Below, piece by piece: positions 23,668-30,310 of a stretch of DNA of 64,000 bases. Source of the stretch: Actinomycetota bacterium. GTDB lineage: Bacteria > Actinomycetota > Actinomycetes > JACCUZ01. Under the pieces are notes generated by a model. That model did not search any database. It was not told the origin of the DNA and was given only the letters and a program-made list of their open reading frames with translations. A program made the position numbers and the translations under genes. Each line of letters begins with the position of its first letter. Position 1 is the stretch's first letter. The stretch lies in assembly GCA_030841035.1 (NCBI GenBank), contig JAVEDI010000061.1:1-64000 (forward strand), read 5' to 3'.

Positions 23668-23702
23668 CAGACGGGCGACAGCGCTCCATCGTCGCCCGTC
23701 TG
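23668..23702. repeat. Hairpin 2 of phage intergenic region
   Basis: CAGACGGGCGAC / GTCGCCCGTCTG, perfect 12-bp stem with an 11-nt loop. It lies 60 bp from hairpin 1. Confidence 0.75.
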
Positions 23703-23855
23703 GGTCGTTGACGCGCGCCTCGCAGAGCAGCTGGTGACCTCCCGCGGCGCAGCCGCTCTCGGTAAGTGACGGAAAGACGACGTTGGGGACGACGTGGGGT
23801 GCTTGGGCGCTGTGCGTAGGCGAATCGCGATTCGCGCCCACCTGCAGTCGGGGTA

Positions 23856-24101
23856 TCAGGCGGCGTCGTCGACGGCGTCCAGGCGCACGAGTAGGAGGCC
23901 GCCGAGTTCGGTCAGCGCCTCGGCTAGGTCGCCTGCGCTGTCGGCCTGGCGGCGGTGGAATGCCGCCATGATGCGTTCTCGCATCAGCCGGTAGGCGTCG
24001 GCCCGGTAGGACTGGTCGGCGGCGTACTCTCGCAGGCCGGCCTGGGCGGCGTCGAGCGTTTTCACGAGCCGCCGGGCGTCGGTGTTCGACAGGTGTATCA
24101 C
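23856..24101 (-). CDS. Phage minus-strand protein (81 aa)
   Basis: The only plausible gene of the element on the minus strand. The product (MIHLSNTDARRLVKTLDAAQ.., taking GTG 24101) is predicted helical, with a charged middle (YRLMRERIMAAFHRRQ) and an acidic C-terminus. ATG 24122 would add seven residues but lacks a ribosome site; GTG 24101 follows AGGGGGG. Divergent orientation to the ssDNA-binding-like gene suggests a regulator or immunity role, but I recognise no domain. Confidence 0.5.
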   Translation of the reverse strand: MIHLSNTDARRLVKTLDAAQAGLREYAADQSYRADAYRLMRERIMAAFHRRQADSAGDLAEALTELGGLLLVRLDAVDDAA

Positions 24102-24163
24102 CCGGAATACCCCCCTTCGCATCGTCCGTTGGTACTAACTTCTCGGCATTTGCGCGCTGGGGC

Positions 24164-24192
24164 TTGACCTTGCCCGCCGGGTCCGACATTGT
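24164..24192 (+). promoter_or_regulatory. Possible promoter of ssDNA-binding-like gene
   Basis: TTGACC (-35, 24164-24169), 17-nt spacer and CATTGT (-10, 24187-24192). Good -35, poor -10; plausible given the divergent gene pair. Confidence 0.35.
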
Positions 24193-24219
24193 CACCCTCA
24201 GGTCGGCGCAGTCGACCCC

Positions 24220-24231
24220 CTGTTAGCGCAG
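24220..24231 (+). repeat. Leader repeat CTGTTAGCGCAG, copy 1
   Basis: 12-bp repeat in the leader of the ssDNA-binding-like gene, followed by TTGGAAG. An identical copy, also followed by TTGGAAG, precedes the attachment-site-spanning gene (24646-24657). Confidence 0.7.
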
Positions 24232-24263
24232 GGTTGGAAGTGTGTGTGGGGAGTGTGCCTGTT

Positions 24264-24626
24264 ATGGCCGGAAATCCAGCTGCTGTTGTCAGCGTCGCCG
24301 GGACCGTGCGTACGGTCGAGCGGTTCGACACCAAGGCCGACGAGACGACCGGCGAGGTCCGCCAGGCTGCTCGGGTCACGGTCCTGACCGAGCCCAACGG
24401 CGGGTTCGCCGAGGTCTACGTGGGGTCGGAGGACCTCGGGGCCCTGGCGGCCGTGTCGGAGGGTGACTCCGTTCACTGGGCGGTCACCTGCCGGGCCGGG
24501 AACAAGGCGTTCACCCGTGCGGACGGCACGAGGTCCGCACCGTACGCCCAGCTGTGGCTGCGGTTCGTCTCCGAAGTCGCCGTCGGGGCTGGGGCCCGGC
24601 GTTTGAGCAGCGCCGCCAGCGCCTGA
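24264..24626 (+). CDS. Candidate phage ssDNA-binding protein (120 aa)
   Basis: 120 residues with alternating beta-strand-like segments (VVSVAGTVRTVERFD, RQAARVTVLTEPNGGFAEVYV, DSVHWAVTCRAG, YAQLWLRFVSEV), compatible with an OB fold. Position next to rep and the origin region matches inovirus gene V, the ssDNA-binding protein that coats the genome before extrusion. The ATG at 24264 is chosen; GTG codons at 24240 and later are possible. Function is inference from size, strand pattern and context. Confidence 0.65.
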   Translation: MAGNPAAVVSVAGTVRTVERFDTKADETTGEVRQAARVTVLTEPNGGFAEVYVGSEDLGALAAVSEGDSVHWAVTCRAGNKAFTRADGTRSAPYAQLWLRFVSEVAVGAGARRLSSAASA

Positions 24627-24645
24627 GCACAGATCGGCCCGGGGG

Positions 24646-24657
24646 CTGTTAGCGCAG
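24646..24657 (+). repeat. Leader repeat CTGTTAGCGCAG, copy 2
   Basis: Identical to 24220-24231. It lies 49 bp before the ATG of the attachment-site-spanning gene. Confidence 0.7.
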
Positions 24658-24706
24658 CGCACCCGGGCCTAGACGCCCCACCTTGGAAGCGAAGGCAGGA
24701 GTCCTA

Positions 24707-24748
24707 ATGGACAGAGTACAGCCCCTAGCACATGTCGCTTATCGGCGC
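24707..24748 (+). CDS. 5' part of phage gene spanning the attachment site
   Basis: ATG with a good ribosome site (GGCAGGAGTCCTA) begins MDRVQPLAHVAYRR, the last five codons lying inside the att repeat. In the chromosome the frame runs on into unrelated host sequence. In the excised circle it joins in frame to 17260-17463, giving an 81-residue protein. So the gene is disrupted by integration but intact in the phage. Confidence 0.75.
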
Positions 24749-24749
24749 T
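24722..24749 (-). other. Right attachment site (dif/attP hybrid)
   Basis: Centre TGTCGC (24733-24738) and XerC arm TTATCGGCGCT (24739-24749) match dif. The XerD-side arm is CCCCTAGCACA, unlike a functional arm. This asymmetry (XerC arm and centre conserved, XerD arm degenerate) is what Xer-dependent phages carry at attP. Confidence 0.82.
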
Positions 24750-24829
24750 CTGCCAGGCATCGGCGACCCGTCGACTGCCCAACGGCGACCCGTCGACTGT
24801 CGCCGTGGACCGCGCCGGGGCCCAGCCCG

Positions 24830-24882
24830 GTGATCGTGAGGCGGATCGGCACCGAAACGGTGCCGGATCCCCTCACGATCAC
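24830..24882. repeat. 53-bp palindromic repeat, copy 3
   Basis: Same outer arm GTGATCGTGAGG, inner CGGCAC and loop CGAAACG as the copies at 13340 and 13424, with different central bases. It is flanked by 24-bp direct repeats. Confidence 0.88.
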
Positions 24883-25029
24883 CAAAGAGGGTGGAGCCGT
24901 CGCCGTGGACGGCGCCGGGGCCTGCGGCCTGCGCGTGCACGCCCGGACCGTCGACGGGCCGACCCTCGTGGACACCTGCGGAAAGGGTCGTACCCACGCC
25001 CTCCCACAGGTTCAGAGGTGCCGCGCCCG

Positions 25030-25055
25030 GGAATCCTCAACGGTGTTCGAGCGTT
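25030..25055 (+). promoter_or_regulatory. SigR/SigH-type promoter of rbpA
   Basis: GGAAT, exactly 18 nt, then GTT, preceded by G: the thiol-stress sigma (SigR/SigH) consensus. In Streptomyces, rbpA is a known SigR target, which supports the match. Confidence 0.7.
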
Positions 25056-25135
25056 CTTGACAGCACGACCCGCGTGTCTGTCTCTCGACCGGGCCCCGGC
25101 CGGGTCGTCACGGGGAACTCATCCAGGAGGACCAC

Positions 25136-25519
25136 ATGGCCGAGCGAGCACTTCGCGGCTCACGTCTCGGTGCGCAGAGCTACGAGAACGACGCGGGCAT
25201 CGAGATGGCGCCGCGTCAGAGCGTGACCTACGACTGCCCGGAAGGGCACCGTTTTGCCGTGCCGTTCTCCCTCGAGGCCGACGTGCCCGAGGTCTGGGAG
25301 TGCACCGTCTGTGGTGGCGAGGCCCTGCGGGTCGACGGCACGCGACCCGAGCCCAAGAAGGGCAAACCCGCCCGTACCCACTGGGACATGCTGCTCGAGC
25401 GGCGCAGCGTGAAGGAGCTCGAGGTGCTCCTCGCGGAACGGCTGCAGCAGCTGCGCGCCGGCGCGCTGCCCGGCAAGCCACGTGGGAGTGTCGGGCGCGG
25501 CCAGCGCAAGAGCGCCTGA
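25136..25519 (+). CDS. rbpA: RNA polymerase-binding protein RbpA
   Basis: 127 residues. RbpA binds the principal sigma factor and RNA polymerase and stabilises the open complex in actinobacteria. Signature: N-terminal RGSRLGAQSYENDAGIEMAPRQ, then a core with cysteines (YDCPEGH, WECTVCGGEA), a basic linker and the sigma-interacting helix THWDMLLERRSVKELEVLL. A strong AGGAGG lies 6 nt before ATG. Confidence 0.97.
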   Translation: MAERALRGSRLGAQSYENDAGIEMAPRQSVTYDCPEGHRFAVPFSLEADVPEVWECTVCGGEALRVDGTRPEPKKGKPARTHWDMLLERRSVKELEVLLAERLQQLRAGALPGKPRGSVGRGQRKSA

Positions 25520-25547
25520 GACGATCGCAGTCGTCCGGGTCGCGTCG

Positions 25548-26081
25548 CTACCCCCCGGCGGCGCGGCCCGGACCTTTGCCGTTCTCCGGTTCGGGCGGCG
25601 CAGGCTGATCGGGCACCGTCTCGCCGCTGACCACGCGCGGGTGGCCACCCGGCCCCGACCGGGGCGGCCGGCTGGCTGGCGTCGGAGCCGTCCAGGGGCC
25701 GCGTGAGGCGACGACCCGGGTCGCCCGACGTGCCACGAACCAGCCGAGCAGCCGCCGGGCCAACGGCCGAGTGGGCGGGAGCACGAAGAAGAAGCCAACC
25801 ACGTCGGTGACGAATCCCGGCGTGAGCAGCAGCGTGCCACCGACCAGCACCAGGCCGGCGTCGGCGAGCTCCGTGGTGGGCAACCGGCCCGAACCAGCCG
25901 CGGCCCGCAGCGCCTTCCAGGCGCCGCGCCCTTCGCGCTTGACCAGCCAGGCGCCGAGCAGGCTCTCGAGCACCAGCAAGGCCACGGTCGGCAGCGCCCC
26001 GATCGCATGGCCGACCTGGATGATCACGTAGATCTCCACGACCGGCACGAGCAGGAACGCCACCACGAGGGCCACAGCCAT
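25548..26081 (-). CDS. fxsA: FxsA family membrane protein
   Basis: 177 residues with N-terminal helices (VALVVAFLLVPVVEIYVIIQVG, PTVALLVLESLLGAWLV) and the FxsA motif GTLLLTPGFVTDVVGFFFVLPPTRPL. The C-terminal tail is Pro/Arg-rich and disordered. In E. coli FxsA relieves phage T7 exclusion by F; its normal role is unclear. Downstream of ppm on the same strand with a 3-bp gap, so probably one operon. Confidence 0.9.
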   Translation of the reverse strand: MAVALVVAFLLVPVVEIYVIIQVGHAIGALPTVALLVLESLLGAWLVKREGRGAWKALRAAAGSGRLPTTELADAGLVLVGGTLLLTPGFVTDVVGFFFVLPPTRPLARRLLGWFVARRATRVVASRGPWTAPTPASRPPRSGPGGHPRVVSGETVPDQPAPPEPENGKGPGRAAGG

Positions 26082-26084
26082 CGT

Positions 26085-26885
26085 TCATCGCCTCCGCATC
26101 GAGCCCTGGGCCCCTCGTCGGAGCTGCCGCAGCCGGGCCGAGATCCCCCACAGCGTCACGCGCCACAGTGCTTCACGCACGACCGCGCCGCTCATCTTCG
26201 AGCGACCATGGACCCGTTCGACGAACGATATCGGCACCTCGACGACCCGGCCGCCGTGGCCGACGACCCGCCGCGCCAGGTCGACCTGGAAGCAGTACCC
26301 GTGGCTCGCGACGCCGGCGAGGTCGATGGCCTCGAGGGCCCCCCGCCGGTAGGCGCGGAACCCCCCGGTCGCGTCCTGCAGCCCGAGCCCGAGCGCCAGC
26401 CGCACGTAGGTGTTGCCGCCCCTGGACAGCAGCCGGCGGCCCAGCGGCCAGTCGGTCACGCTGCCGCCCGCTACCCAGCGGGAGCCCAGGACGAGGTCGG
26501 CGTCGGCCAGGGCGGCGAGCAGGCCGGGCAGCTGCTCGGGCTGGTGCGACCCGTCGGCGTCCATCTCGACGAGCACGTCGTAGCCGCGCGAGAGACCCCA
26601 CCCGAACCCGGCGACGTACGCCGCTCCCAGCCCCTCCCTGCGGGCGCGGTGCAGCACGTGCACGGCAGGGTCGGCGGCGGCCAGCCGGTCGGCGACGGCG
26701 CCGGTGCCGTCGGGGCTGTCGTCGTCGACCACCAGGACGTCGGCGTCCGGCACCGCGGCCCGCAGCCGCTCCACCACGGTGGCCAGGTTCGGCCGCTCGT
26801 CGTAGGTGGGTACGACGACCAGCACCCGCTCCGGGCCGGTGGCGCCGCTGTCCTCGGCCGCCCCTGTCACCAGGTCCCCTGTCAC
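26085..26885 (-). CDS. ppm1: Polyprenol monophosphomannose synthase
   Basis: 266-residue GT2 glycosyltransferase that transfers mannose from GDP-mannose to polyprenol phosphate, feeding lipoglycan synthesis and protein O-mannosylation. Motifs: [22 protein letters not shown] (metal/nucleotide Asp) and [13 protein letters not shown]. The GTG at 26885 lies inside a tandem repeat with several possible GTG starts (26870 is the next). Follows lnt, as the two domains do in fused mycobacterial Ppm1. Confidence 0.92.
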   Translation of the reverse strand: MTGDLVTGAAEDSGATGPERVLVVVPTYDERPNLATVVERLRAAVPDADVLVVDDDSPDGTGAVADRLAAADPAVHVLHRARREGLGAAYVAGFGWGLSRGYDVLVEMDADGSHQPEQLPGLLAALADADLVLGSRWVAGGSVTDWPLGRRLLSRGGNTYVRLALGLGLQDATGGFRAYRRGALEAIDLAGVASHGYCFQVDLARRVVGHGGRVVEVPISFVERVHGRSKMSGAVVREALWRVTLWGISARLRQLRRGAQGSMRRR

Positions 26886-26945
26886 GCGGTCTCCCCTGTC
26901 ACGCGGTCCCCCCTGTCACGCGGTCCCCCCTGTCACGCGGTCCCC
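26878..26945. repeat. 17-bp tandem repeat at lnt/ppm junction
   Basis: Four copies of a 17-bp unit containing CCTGTCACGCGGTC, starting at 26878, 26895, 26912 and 26929, with a diverged fifth at 26863. On the coding strand each unit carries GTGACAGG, so one copy gives the lnt stop (TGA) and another the ppm start (GTG). Confidence 0.85.
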
Positions 26946-28537
26946 CGTCGCGCCGTCGCGCCGGCGCCGACCAGCGCGCCGGCCGCCAGCAGGCACAGCA
27001 ACGCCTCGGGCCAGCCGCCGAGCCGGTCGGCGAGGGTGCGCCCGTCGAGCAGCGGCACGCGGGCCACCAGGACGTCGCGGGTGAACAGCCGGGTGTCCTC
27101 GACCACCGTGCCGTCCGGCCGCACGATCGCGCTGACCCCGACCGTCGAGACCTGCACGGTCGCCCGGCCGTGCTCGATGGCCCGCAGCCGGGTCATCGCC
27201 AGCTGCTGCACGGCCTCACCGCTGCGCCCGAACGTCGCGTTGTTGGTCTGCACCACCAGCAGGTCACCGCCGGCCCGTACGACGTCGCGCACCAGCCCGT
27301 CGTAGGCGACCTCGAAGCAGATCACGTCGGCGACCGTCGCCTTGCCCATCGGCAGGGTGCGTACCGTCCGTCCGGCGACGAAGTCTCGGGCGACGAGGTC
27401 GACCTTGTCCGACACCCGCCGGGCGACGCTGCGCAGCGGGATGTACTCGCCGAACGGTGCCGGGTGGCGCTTGACGTAGCGGGCCCCCGGCCCCTTCCCC
27501 GGGCGCCAGACGACGCCGGTGTTGCTCAGGAAGCGCCCGGGCCCGTCGACCACGGCCCCCACGAGCACCGGGACGCCGATGTCGTCGGTCGCCGACTGGA
27601 TGAGAGCGGCAGCGCCGGCGTCGCGAAAGGGGTCGACGTCGGAGGAGTTCTCCGGCCACAGCACCAGGTCGGGCCTGGGCAGCCGCCCTGCGCGCACCCT
27701 CGCGGCCAGGCTGCGTGTCGCCGCGACGTGGTTGCGCAGCACGGCCTCTCGCTCGGCGTTGAACTGCAGGCCGGCCCGCGGGACGTTGCCCTGCACCACG
27801 GCGACGACCGCACTGCGCGACCCGCTGGACGCGGTGCCGGCTGCTCCCGGCACCAGCGCCCCCACTCCCCCGACCGCGACCGCGAGCAGCAGCGCCGTCG
27901 GCAGGCGCAGCTGGTCGCGGCGGGTCGGACCGCCCGGCCGACCGGAGCGCCACGAGGCGGCCGCCCAGGCGAGCAGCCCGGCGACGAGCGCGGTGGCGAA
28001 GGACACGAGCGGCGCGCCGCCCACCGCGGCCAGCGGCGCGAGGGTGCTCTCAGCCGAGGTGAAGGCGAGCCGGCCCCACGGGAAGCCGCCGAACGGCACC
28101 CGGGACCGCAGCGCCTCGACCGCGACCCACCAGGCGGCGAGCAGCAGTGGGGCGGCCGGCAGCCGCCACAGGGCAGCAGCGCCCGCGCCGTACACGGCGA
28201 GGAAGACCGCCTGGCTCAGCGCCAGCAGCACCCACGGCAGCGCGCCGACGTACACGCCGCTCCAGTGCAGCAGCGGCAGGAAGAACGTCACGCCGTGCAC
28301 CAGGCCGAGCAGCGCGCCGCGCCCCCGGCCCTGTCCCCGGCAGGTCACCATCAGTGTCGCGAGGGCAGCCGGTGCCAGAGGCCACCAGCCCACCGGGGGG
28401 AAAGCCGCCGCCGCGGCGAGCCCGCTTGCTGCGGCGAGCAGCAGCCTGGGCGGCAGGGCTCCGTGCCGGCGGGCCTGGGCCGCCCGGTCCTGCTCCGCGA
28501 GCCGGCGACCGGTGGTCCACGGCGGGCGGGTGCCCAT
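26933..28537 (-). CDS. lnt: Apolipoprotein N-acyltransferase
   Basis: 534-residue membrane enzyme that N-acylates the lipidated cysteine of lipoproteins. About seven N-terminal membrane helices, then a nitrilase-like periplasmic domain with VLWPENSSDVD, RYVKRHPAPFGEYIP (catalytic Lys/Glu region) and ADVICFEVAYDG (catalytic Cys), and a final helix. The ATG at 28537 is chosen; the open frame upstream lacks similarity. Cotranscribed with ppm. Confidence 0.92.
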   Translation of the reverse strand: MGTRPPWTTGRRLAEQDRAAQARRHGALPPRLLLAAASGLAAAAAFPPVGWWPLAPAALATLMVTCRGQGRGRGALLGLVHGVTFFLPLLHWSGVYVGALPWVLLALSQAVFLAVYGAGAAALWRLPAAPLLLAAWWVAVEALRSRVPFGGFPWGRLAFTSAESTLAPLAAVGGAPLVSFATALVAGLLAWAAASWRSGRPGGPTRRDQLRLPTALLLAVAVGGVGALVPGAAGTASSGSRSAVVAVVQGNVPRAGLQFNAEREAVLRNHVAATRSLAARVRAGRLPRPDLVLWPENSSDVDPFRDAGAAALIQSATDDIGVPVLVGAVVDGPGRFLSNTGVVWRPGKGPGARYVKRHPAPFGEYIPLRSVARRVSDKVDLVARDFVAGRTVRTLPMGKATVADVICFEVAYDGLVRDVVRAGGDLLVVQTNNATFGRSGEAVQQLAMTRLRAIEHGRATVQVSTVGVSAIVRPDGTVVEDTRLFTRDVLVARVPLLDGRTLADRLGGWPEALLCLLAAGALVGAGATARRGTA

Positions 28538-29135
28538 CGCAGAGCTGCTCAACCGGTGACCGTCCCTCGGCGACGACGCGGCGGTCCCGACGACCGCGCG
28601 GACCTGTGACGGTACAACGGCGGGCACGGGGCCGGCGTGCCGTGCCCGGATCATGGCCGGGGTGCTCACCGGGCCCGGAGACGGGTCAGGGCCCGCACCA
28701 CCCTTCGGACCGACCTCGCCCGGCCGGCTGCCGGATCGAGGACCGTTGTCTACTGGGCGGTCGGGCCCTTCCCGTGTCTCACCCCCGTCAGCTCGCCCCA
28801 CCCCATCTCGAGCGACGACGGCGGTCGGACCTGGCACCCGAACGGCGCTTGCGCATTGCGCCGTCCCTTGGCCCGAAGCCGGCTCGTGGTGTCGCGGAGG
28901 GAGAGCTGTTGCGGGTGTCCTGTGGTGGACGTTGCACACCCTTGTCGGCCCGGCACCGCTCTGTCAACCGTCGGCTGACCTGCGGAAACGCACAAAGCCG
29001 CAGGTAGGCGGCACAGTGCAGGGGCCAGCAGATTCCCGAGTATTTCCAACGGTTTTCGGCGTGTCGGGGCGACACGCAGGAGCGGCATCCACCGTTTGGC
29101 TGATCGCCTTCCAGGCGCTACCGACGGTAGGGGCC
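28538..29135. other. 598-bp intergenic region
   Basis: No convincing gene on either strand. It contains a 9-bp-stem hairpin at 28621-28648 (CGGGCACGG / CCGTGCCCG) about 85 bp before lnt and a possible terminator at its right end. I checked for a riboswitch and recognised none. Confidence 0.6.
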
Positions 29136-29136
29136 T
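29113..29136 (-). terminator. Possible terminator of kam operon
   Basis: Stem AGGC-CTACC with loop GAC and GGTAG-GCCT (two small bulges), ending at the kal stop codon. Confidence 0.4.
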
Positions 29137-29552
29137 CAGGTGAGCGGTGGTACGACGACGGTGCCGACGGCCGTCACCACGACCAGCGGCGTGTCGAGCA
29201 CCTCGGCCGCCGACGTGCCGGCACCGGGCTGTCCCGTGCGGGCGCGGCACAGCACGCGGGCCTCGAAGTCCACGCCACGGCTGCGGCGCCCCAGCCGGGT
29301 CAACCGGGCCTCCACCTCGAGGACGTCACCGCCCTGCACGGGAGCGCGGAACTGCACCTCGGAGTACGACGCGAACAACCCCTCGTCGCCGTCGCAGCGG
29401 ATGCACAGCTCCGTCGCGACGTCACCGAACAGGCCCAGCACGTAGGCACCATCGAGGAGGTTGCCGGCGTAGTGCGCGTGCGAGTACGGCACGTAACGCC
29501 GGTGGACGACCCGCAGACCCAGCCGCGGATCGGCGGCGGTGCTCTCGCTCAT
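29136..29552 (-). CDS. kal: 3-aminobutyryl-CoA ammonia-lyase
   Basis: 138-residue hotdog-fold enzyme of lysine fermentation that deaminates 3-aminobutyryl-CoA to crotonyl-CoA. Family signature HYAGNLLDGAYVLGLFGDVATEL and LFASYSEVQFRAPVQGGD. ATG overlaps the kamE stop (ATGA). The context (kamD, kamE upstream; kdd and kamA nearby) makes the assignment firm. Confidence 0.9.
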   Translation of the reverse strand: MSESTAADPRLGLRVVHRRYVPYSHAHYAGNLLDGAYVLGLFGDVATELCIRCDGDEGLFASYSEVQFRAPVQGGDVLEVEARLTRLGRRSRGVDFEARVLCRARTGQPGAGTSAAEVLDTPLVVVTAVGTVVVPPLT

Positions 29553-30310
29553 GACGGCGCCCTCCGCTCGGCCAGGGCGTGCACGAGGTAGCTGGCGACC
29601 TCGCCCGGCGTGGTGCCGCGGCCGAAGATGCGGTCGACGCCGAGGCCGACGGTGGCCGTCTCGTCGAAGCGGGGGCCGCCGACGACCAGCAGCGGTCGTT
29701 TGTCGCTGGGGTAGGACTCCCGGAACGCCGCGGACATCTCGCGGGTGTTCCTCAGGTGCGCGTCACGCTGGGTGACGACCTGCGAGACGAGCACCGCGTC
29801 GGCCTTCTCGGCCCGGGAGGCGGCGACGAGGTCGGGCACGAGCACCTGCGCGCCGAGGTTCACCACCTTGATCTCGCGGTAGTACTCGAGGCCTTTCTCA
29901 CCGGCGAAGCCCTTGATGTTCAGGATGGCGTCGATGCCGACGGTGTGCGCGTCGGTCCCGATGCACGCCCCGAGCACCACCAGCTTGCGCCGCAGGGTGC
30001 GCTTGATGGCGTTGTTGGCCTCCTTGGGGCTGAGCAAGGGGTACTCGCGCTCGTGCACCTGCACGGCGGAGAGGTCGACCAGATGTGTCACCCGGCCGTA
30101 CACGACGAAGAAGGTGAAGTCCGGGCCCATCGCCTTGGCGTGCACCAGCATCGCGGGATCGAGACCCATCTTCGCGGCCAGCTGCAGGGCCGCTCCCTCG
30201 GCACGCTTGTCGTGGGGCACCGGGAGGGTGAAGGACATCTGCACCATCCCGTCACCGGTCGTGTCGCCGTAGGGCCGCACGATCCTGTTCTCGGCGACCG
30301 TTCCCGTCAT
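29549..30310 (-). CDS. kamE: Lysine 5,6-aminomutase beta subunit
   Basis: 253 residues. The adenosylcobalamin-binding subunit that, with KamD, moves the terminal amino group of beta-lysine to carbon 5. The B12 motif is GTDAHTVGIDAILNIKG (DxHxxG, base-off His) followed by the Rossmann-like half. An N-terminal PLP-contacting region (RRKLVVLGACIG) precedes it. Overlaps kamD (ATGA). Confidence 0.94.
   Translation of the reverse strand: MTGTVAENRIVRPYGDTTGDGMVQMSFTLPVPHDKRAEGAALQLAAKMGLDPAMLVHAKAMGPDFTFFVVYGRVTHLVDLSAVQVHEREYPLLSPKEANNAIKRTLRRKLVVLGACIGTDAHTVGIDAILNIKGFAGEKGLEYYREIKVVNLGAQVLVPDLVAASRAEKADAVLVSQVVTQRDAHLRNTREMSAAFRESYPSDKRPLLVVGGPRFDETATVGLGVDRIFGRGTTPGEVASYLVHALAERRAPS

Larger units (their letters stand above)
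23490..23855. other. Phage intergenic region (candidate origin/packaging region)
   Basis: 366 bp between rep and the minus-strand gene. It contains two strong GC hairpins (23577-23607, 23668-23702). A 73-codon frame at 23548-23769 crosses both hairpins and has no ribosome site, so I do not call it a gene. Filamentous phages keep their origins and packaging signal in a region of this kind. Confidence 0.6.
17244..24749 (+). mobile_element. Integrated filamentous phage (inovirus-like prophage) at dif
   Basis: About 7.49 kb between two 17-bp direct repeats ATGTCGCTTATCGGCGC (17243-17259 and 24732-24748), which are the dif centre plus XerC arm. Contents in order: coat-like small membrane proteins, a large secreted surface protein, a pVI-like membrane protein, a Zot-type ATPase, an HTH protein, an HUH rolling-circle Rep, hairpins and an ssDNA-binding-like protein. 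There is no integrase or transposase, consistent with use of host XerCD. Size and order fit inoviruses. Absence of a secretin is expected for a host lacking an outer membrane. Nearly all genes are on the plus strand with overlapping stops and starts. Confidence 0.9.
24750..25135. other. 386-bp intergenic region right of prophage
   Basis: No gene. It holds a 17-bp direct repeat (CGGCGACCCGTCGACTG at 24761-24777 and 24783-24799), a 24-bp direct repeat with one mismatch (24799-24822 and 24899-24922, exactly 100 bp apart) that flanks the third 53-bp palindrome, and the rbpA promoter. Confidence 0.75.

Noticed and set aside
23548-23769. 73-codon frame after the phage rep gene
   Set aside because: It crosses two perfect hairpins, has no ribosome site and shows no recognisable protein pattern, so it is more likely the phage intergenic region.
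24683-25060. 126-codon frame starting at the prophage right end
   Set aside because: Only the first part (from 24707) is phage coding sequence; beyond the att site the frame is host intergenic DNA containing the palindromic repeat.
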